18,101 nucleotides of DNA, from assembly GCA_016550405.1 (NCBI GenBank), contig JABXGX010000045.1:1-18101 (forward strand), written 5' to 3'. Each line of letters begins with the position of its first letter. The first letter of the stretch is position 1. Both the position numbers and the translations under genes were made by a program. The notes below the pieces were generated by a model, which did no database searches, had not been told where the DNA came from, and worked only from the letters and a program-made list of their open reading frames with translations. The stretch comes from an archaeon. GTDB lineage: Archaea; Asgardarchaeota; Hermodarchaeia; Hermodarchaeales; Hermodarchaeaceae. Below, piece by piece: positions 14,292-18,101 of the stretch.

Positions 14292-14312
14292 CTTCTGAAG
14301 GAGGCTTGGCTT

Positions 14313-15524
14313 TTGAAGGTGAGTGTGTGGCTTCCCTTCATCTTAGTGTTTCTCTTAATTCCGTTAAGTGTAACACTACCCACTCCGCAAAAGCACTCTA
14401 GCCCAGTAGAGCCTGATTATTGGCCTACTCATGGTTGGCGAACCTCATCACCCGCGCCTCAAGGAATGAACTCACAGTTACTGGATCAACTGGAGATGGA
14501 ATTACACAGTGTTCAAATCTGCTACAATTCCTTTATTGTGGTCCGCCATGGATACATTGTCTTTGAGTCTTACCCCAATCCGGTTTATGATCAAGATACT
14601 TTACATTTCATAGCGTCAGTGACTAAAAGTGTCACTGCAGGATTGTTTGGCATCGCCGTTGATCATGGATATATCGGCAGTATTCAGGATTCGGTTCTTG
14701 GGTATTTCCCTAACAGGACATTCGATAATCCCAGTTCATGGAAAGAGTCGATGATCATCCGTGATCTCTTAACAATGAAAACAGGTTTACAGTGGGATGA
14801 AGGTTCCTACTCTTATGATGACCCACGAAATTCATTTGTGCAGTGGTTTGCTAGTGAAGACCGTGTCCAGTTTTTCTTGGATCTTCCAATGGCGTCAGCT
14901 CCTGATCAACGCTGGTATTATAATACCGGGGCTTCATCTATGCTTACAACTCTCATCACTCGCACCACTGGTCAAACTGCTCTCGAATTCGCCGCAGAGA
15001 ATCTTTTTCAACCCCTAGGAATCAGCCGATACTACTGGGAATCAGATACCCAAGGTAGTAATTATGGCGGATTTGGAATGGAACTGTTACCTCGTGATAT
15101 GGCAAAATACGGATTCCTCTATTTACATAAGGGACGCTGGGAGGATCAACAAGTCATTTCCACTGACTGGATTGCTAAATCAACCTCTACTCATACGAGT
15201 TTCTGGCCTGGATACGGATATGGCTATCATTGGATAACCTTTCCTTTCATTGGTGGTTATGCTGCCTTTGGTGCAGGAGGTCAGGGTATTTTTGTGATAC
15301 CCAAGTATGACCTTGTTATCGTTGTCACAGCCGAACAACCAGAAGGAGTCCCCTTTGTGGCACTAATCCTGAGCTATGTTCTCCCATCCCTCATTGATTC
15401 AGAATCAAACCCGACATTAGTATTGCAACTCGGTTGGATGCTAACACTACCTGTAGGAATCACCATCTCCTTACCTTGTGTATATTTAATTAAACGGAGA
15501 CAGAGACTACAAGCGACCAATTAG
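14313..15524 (+). CDS. Membrane-bound serine hydrolase of the class C beta-lactamase/NylB-like superfamily
   Basis: With the TTG at 14313 the product is 403 residues. A signal peptide or membrane anchor (about 1-25, MKVSVWLPFILVFLL) precedes the hydrolase domain. The catalytic S102-V-T-K105 is intact, followed by YYN (202-204) as the Y-x-N motif and G320-A-G-G-Q-G in place of the KTG box, the pattern usual in NylB/EstB-like hydrolases rather than true beta-lactamases. A second hydrophobic segment near the C-terminus (about 375-393) ends in KRRQRL. The active site should face outward, acting on an ester, amide or peptide. GGAGG at 14300-14304, eight bases before the TTG, decides the start; a GTG at 14289 would add eight residues but lies in a hairpin. 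Archaea lack murein, so a peptidoglycan role is unlikely unless it acts on neighbours. The natural substrate is unknown. Confidence 0.87.
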   Translation: MKVSVWLPFILVFLLIPLSVTLPTPQKHSSPVEPDYWPTHGWRTSSPAPQGMNSQLLDQLEMELHSVQICYNSFIVVRHGYIVFESYPNPVYDQDTLHFIASVTKSVTAGLFGIAVDHGYIGSIQDSVLGYFPNRTFDNPSSWKESMIIRDLLTMKTGLQWDEGSYSYDDPRNSFVQWFASEDRVQFFLDLPMASAPDQRWYYNTGASSMLTTLITRTTGQTALEFAAENLFQPLGISRYYWESDTQGSNYGGFGMELLPRDMAKYGFLYLHKGRWEDQQVISTDWIAKSTSTHTSFWPGYGYGYHWITFPFIGGYAAFGAGGQGIFVIPKYDLVIVVTAEQPEGVPFVALILSYVLPSLIDSESNPTLVLQLGWMLTLPVGITISLPCVYLIKRRQRLQATN

Positions 15525-15561
15525 CGAATTGAAAATATACTACAGACTGCTATTCGAATAC

Positions 15562-15577
15562 TGTTTTTCTTAAAACA
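15562..15577 (+). terminator. Weak hairpin in the gap after the serine hydrolase
   Basis: TGTTTT-TCTT-AAAACA gives a 6-bp A/T stem about 38 bases after the stop, containing a T-run. It may end the hydrolase transcript. The rest of the 160-base gap holds only a TATA-like TTTAAGAGAT near 15609. Confidence 0.3.
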
Positions 15578-15685
15578 TTACAAGTTCAGGATTGGTATGA
15601 AGGAATCGATTTAAGAGATTACAAACAATCAGTCAGCTAGGCATCTGCTAATAGAAGTCTTATCTGATTGAACGTTGTGCTCGTT

Positions 15686-16315
15686 ATGATTCATGATATC
15701 CTTATTATTCACCGACAAAGCGAAACTCCACTCTTTCATCTAGCCCCTGCGGGAAAAAGCCAACTCGCCGCGATTGGTATGGACCCGCCTGTGTTTTCTT
15801 CACTTGCAGTGACAATGGTGAATGTAATGCGGAATGCAGGGGCCTTAGAACGAATTCGTCTTCTTCAGCTGAAAATGGCTTTCAACGTCTTCGAGAATTT
15901 AGTGTTCGTGATTCTTTCATCAAATGATCATGATGAATTCGAACTCAATCATGCTCTGAATAAGTTAAGTTCCCTCTTTCTCCAATCATATGCTCCAGAG
16001 GTCATTGAGCAGTATAAGGAGACTCCCCTTAGTTTTAATGCATTTGACGTGAAAACTATCTTTCGCTCTGAACGAGTAATCATTAGTGATACTAATACGC
16101 TAATGAAAAGCATGATTCAACGCCTCGCAGATATGGTTAGTGTCGCAGGTCGACTTCAAGAGGAAGCAGGGATGCTTGCTGAAAAACAGAGTCTAGATGG
16201 GACCGTGATTATGAGTATTACCGCAATGCACCAGGAATTATTGAATAAGCTTGCAGCATTGAAAACCCAAATGGATCAGTTCCCTGTGTTGTCTGGACCA
16301 CACTTTCCGGGCTAG
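15686..16315 (+). CDS. Longin/SNARE-like-fold protein with C-terminal coiled coil
   Basis: From the ATG at 15686 the product is 209 residues. The N-terminal part MIHDILIIHRQSETPLFHL gives two beta strands. A helix with MVNVMRN, then a strand pair (IRLLQLKMAFNV, NLVFVILSSN) and a helix (about 82-112) follow. This beta-alpha order and the MIHDI-x-I-x-x-x-SG/E-x-P-LFH opening resemble the longin-like or roadblock-related small proteins common in Asgard archaea, which in eukaryotes act with small GTPases in trafficking. The second half (about 130-198) looks like a helical coiled coil. TTG at 15668 and GTG at 15677 are in-frame alternatives, but the fold begins at the ATG. No signal peptide or membrane segment is present. 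It lies seven bases from the convergent nitroreductase stop. The fold assignment is by pattern only. Confidence 0.6.
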   Translation: MIHDILIIHRQSETPLFHLAPAGKSQLAAIGMDPPVFSSLAVTMVNVMRNAGALERIRLLQLKMAFNVFENLVFVILSSNDHDEFELNHALNKLSSLFLQSYAPEVIEQYKETPLSFNAFDVKTIFRSERVIISDTNTLMKSMIQRLADMVSVAGRLQEEAGMLAEKQSLDGTVIMSITAMHQELLNKLAALKTQMDQFPVLSGPHFPG

Positions 16316-16322
16316 TCGGTAC

Positions 16323-17126
16323 TTATTCGAAGACGAATCCATGTTTTCGAAGTCTATCGAGAAGAGGAATTTTAGACCAGCCTCCATGAATGAACTTGCG
16401 CGAAATATGTTCACACCATGAATACGTATCAAAGTCAATGAGGTCAGGTCCCTCAGCTAAAGGAATCTTGATTTTTCGTTCGACATAATAATTCTGCGCC
16501 AAGTAGCCCTCATCCATCACTTTCATTGCAGTCAGTAATTCTTCGCCTTTAACATCTTGGTAGCTGTCTTCAAAGGCACTAAAACTCAAAGGATATCGGG
16601 GGCGCACTTCAGTGTGCTCAGTAGAATCTGGGTATCCAAGACACAACCCCACAACTGGATAGGCGCGTTTAGGTATAATGAAATGGTCAACTAGCTGGTC
16701 TATAAATTGAGGTGCTGCTCCCAAGAGGACTGACCCCAGCCCTACTGCCTCAGCGGCGAGAATGAGGTTTTCGACTACAAGAGAGACATCCTGCAATCCC
16801 AACCAAAGAGTAAAGGCATCATCAAAATTATAAGTATGACCCCGTTGTTTCATGACCTTTTCATGACGATATAAATCGATGAGAAAAACCAGTAGCACCT
16901 TTGTAGTTGGATACACTCCCATTGAACGAAAGGCTTTGATCTTTTTCTTATCCCGTGTATACACTACGCTGCACAGTTGTGCTGCAAAAGGAGCACGAAA
17001 TCCTGCAGTTAGAATTTGGTTCAAAGTGTCGTCTGAGACGGGTTGGTCGAGGAATTGCCGGATAGAACGACGATTATGAATAATGGTGAAGATCTCATTC
17101 TTCTCAGATTTTGTTGATGTTGACAT
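16323..17126 (-). CDS. Nitroreductase family FMN oxidoreductase
   Basis: From the ATG at 17126 the product is 267 residues. NRRSIRQFLDQPV (18-30) is the FMN phosphate-binding start of the nitroreductase family. GFRAPFAAQL (42-51), GLGSVLLGAAP (129-139) near the isoalloxazine site and YPVVGLCLGYP (156-166) follow in the usual order. The C-terminal part (about 180-267) is longer than in minimal members and carries DSYQDVKGEELL and a SWCEHISRKF segment of unknown use. Such proteins reduce nitro groups, quinones or flavins with NAD(P)H, and some act in cofactor or dehalogenation chemistry. The substrate is not readable here. AGGT nine bases upstream favours the ATG at 17126 over the ATG at 17132. 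The gene is divergent from the stand-alone effector-domain gene across about 84 bases. Confidence 0.9.
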   Translation of the reverse strand: MSTSTKSEKNEIFTIIHNRRSIRQFLDQPVSDDTLNQILTAGFRAPFAAQLCSVVYTRDKKKIKAFRSMGVYPTTKVLLVFLIDLYRHEKVMKQRGHTYNFDDAFTLWLGLQDVSLVVENLILAAEAVGLGSVLLGAAPQFIDQLVDHFIIPKRAYPVVGLCLGYPDSTEHTEVRPRYPLSFSAFEDSYQDVKGEELLTAMKVMDEGYLAQNYYVERKIKIPLAEGPDLIDFDTYSWCEHISRKFIHGGWSKIPLLDRLRKHGFVFE

Positions 17127-17210
17127 AAACATTCAACCTGATTAGGAAGATAATGTGTTTCTGGAGACATCTATCAGATTAATATCTTGGATGGATAATA
17201 TCTAGTACTG
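17127..17210. promoter_or_regulatory. Short divergent promoter region with a repeated AATATCT
   Basis: AATATCT occurs at 17181-17187 and 17197-17203, 16 bases apart. TTAATATCT there could act as a TATA box for the rightward gene at about 30 bases. The repeat may be an operator shared with the leftward nitroreductase. Confidence 0.3.
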
Positions 17211-17447
17211 GTGAATGAGTTGCCCGTTGTGGTCTATATTCTAATTCGTGTTGAAGCAGGGAAAGTCTGGGATGTGGCTCAAGCGATTGGAAAGATAACA
17301 GGAATTGATCGCTCGAATGTTGTCACTGGACCTTATGATGTGATTGCTTATGCAGTTCTTCCCTCCACTGAGGATCTTCGGCAATTAATGGAAGGCATTC
17401 ATAGTGTAGATGGAGTTAATCGGACAGAGACCTGTATTGCTATCTGA
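17211..17447 (+). CDS. Stand-alone Lrp/AsnC effector-binding (RAM) domain
   Basis: The product is 78 residues covering a complete RAM fold: VVVYILIRVEAGKVWDVA (strand-helix), GIDRSNVVTGPYDVIAYAVL (the G-x-YD-x-x strand pair that lines the ligand site) and LRQLMEGIHSVDGVNRTETCIAI (helix and last strand). There is no N-terminal helix-turn-helix, so it cannot bind DNA alone. Such single-domain proteins oligomerise and bind amino acids or related ligands, and may pair with full Lrp-like regulators. The start is uncertain: GTG at 17211 fits a leaderless mRNA, while TTG at 17220 has GGTGA five bases upstream and gives MPVVVYILI, closer to other members. The gene is divergent from the nitroreductase gene and convergent with the DsrE-like gene 13 bases on. 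Confidence 0.85.
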   Translation: MNELPVVVYILIRVEAGKVWDVAQAIGKITGIDRSNVVTGPYDVIAYAVLPSTEDLRQLMEGIHSVDGVNRTETCIAI

Positions 17448-17460
17448 GGACGGCTAGTGA

Positions 17461-17793
17461 TTACCAGACCATTGGTATGTAACCTTGTTTTATTAGATCA
17501 GCAATTACAGTGCCAACATATTCGATTTTCAGACCGAGTTTACCTAATGATTCTGAGGTTCCTTCGCTGTCAGATATAAATTTGCAGGCAATTCCCTCAG
17601 TCTTGCTGCAGAGTTCGCGTACATCGGAAGCGAGTTCTGAGTCGGTCGCTATTAGCTGTTCGGATGGACCGAAGAGTATGGTTTTGATGTCATCAAGCCA
17701 TCCATATTTGATGGTGTTTTTAGCATACATAAGGGCTGTTTGAACTACACCTTTCTCTCCTGAGACGATGATAACGATGATTTTAGAGCTCAT
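17461..17793 (-). CDS. DsrE-like sulfur-relay family protein
   Basis: From the ATG at 17793 the product is 110 residues: MSSKIIVIIVSGEKGVVQTA gives the first strand, loop and helix of the DsrE/DsrF fold. KTILFGPSEQLIA, IACKFISDSEG and the closing GYIPMVW follow in family order. Cys62 and Cys70 are the only cysteines. In sulfur-relay DsrE proteins one conserved Cys carries a persulfide, and Cys70 in a strand start is a possible equivalent. An ATG at 17808 directly follows the stop of the oxidoreductase gene, but GGAG nine bases before the ATG at 17793 favours the latter. Either way the two genes form one leftward transcript, so it may hand sulfur or thiol equivalents to or from that flavoprotein. 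The partner role is inference. Confidence 0.75.
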   Translation of the reverse strand: MSSKIIVIIVSGEKGVVQTALMYAKNTIKYGWLDDIKTILFGPSEQLIATDSELASDVRELCSKTEGIACKFISDSEGTSESLGKLGLKIEYVGTVIADLIKQGYIPMVW

Positions 17794-17808
17794 TTGAGTG
17801 GACTCCAT

Positions 17809-18101
17809 TTAGTGGTCATGATTATGATGGTGGGTATGAGAAGGATCATACAGGTTACCAAGTGCAGATACAATGAGTTCAGTGAGTGCGGGATGGATGT
17901 GCATTCCTTGGGCTAGTGTCCACATATTCCCTCCAATAGCCATGATATCCACGACTTCTTGGATGAGCATGGCGGCGTAAGGGCCAATGATGTGAAAACC
18001 GAGAATCTTGTAGTTATTCTTATCGACGATTGCTTTTGCAAACCCGTCTTCCTCCACCATCGCTTCGCCTTTAGCTACATCAGAATATTTGGCTGTTCCT
18101 A
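17809..18101 (-). CDS. C-terminal part of a pyridine nucleotide-disulfide oxidoreductase with His-rich tail (runs off the window)
   Basis: About 97 codons are visible, open at the right edge. YSDVAKGEAMVEEDGFAKAIVD, ILGFHIIGPYAAMLIQEV and HIHPALTELI match the dimerisation domain of dihydrolipoamide dehydrogenase/mercuric reductase-type flavoproteins. The HPALTE motif supplies the His-Glu pair that completes the active site of the partner subunit in the dimer. The protein ends in SHTHHHNHDH, an unusual metal-binding-like tail. The FAD and NAD domains and the redox Cys pair lie outside the window, so lipoamide, CoA-disulfide or metal-reducing activity cannot be separated. Its TAA is directly followed by an ATG of the DsrE-like frame, so the genes are translationally close and should be one operon. 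Confidence 0.85.
   Translation of the reverse strand, partial: GTAKYSDVAKGEAMVEEDGFAKAIVDKNNYKILGFHIIGPYAAMLIQEVVDIMAIGGNMWTLAQGMHIHPALTELIVSALGNLYDPSHTHHHNHDH

Overview
The window reads as archaeal and is most consistent with an Asgard-type lineage such as a thorarchaeon; that assignment is inference. The support is: TATA-like boxes about 25-35 bases ahead of starts, frequent TTG and GTG starts, surface proteins with proline-rich stalks and an IPGFP + membrane helix + poly-Arg tail, a longin-like protein, and a small MGRT-x-PT protein of an archaeal family. I see no rRNA, tRNA, CRISPR array, insertion sequence or integrase.

Layout. 1-181: start of a membrane protein leaving on the minus strand. 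319-1029: acetoacetate decarboxylase-like protein, convergent with the next gene over a bidirectional terminator. 1070-8559: a surface-protein block of a zinc phospholipase C-like protein (minus), a polytopic membrane protein (plus), a GATase1-like surface protein (minus) and a calcineurin-type phosphoesterase (plus). Three of these four end in related FN3-like domains, a proline-rich stalk and a membrane anchor. 8659-13677: an ABC importer with a tail-anchored binding protein, a two-module permease and an ATPase. Its first gene has a TATA box flanked by two TGACGTC elements. 13678-14234: a visibly more G+C-rich patch with a small archaeal-family protein and possible alternative hairpins over its ribosome binding site. 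14313-15524: a membrane-bound serine beta-lactamase-like hydrolase. 15686-16315: a longin-like protein. 16323-17447: a nitroreductase divergent from a stand-alone Lrp/AsnC effector domain. 17461-18101: a DsrE-like protein behind the C-terminal end of a flavin disulfide oxidoreductase with a His-rich tail.

How they may fit together. The phospholipase C-like enzyme, the metallophosphoesterase and the binding protein should all face outward on membrane anchors. The importer belongs to a class that takes up Fe(III), thiamine or 2-aminoethylphosphonate. One inferred reading is a cell-surface pathway that cleaves phosphoesters, possibly on foreign phospholipids, and imports a product. The sequence does not fix the transported substrate. 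The last genes suggest a thiol/sulfur redox group unrelated to the importer.
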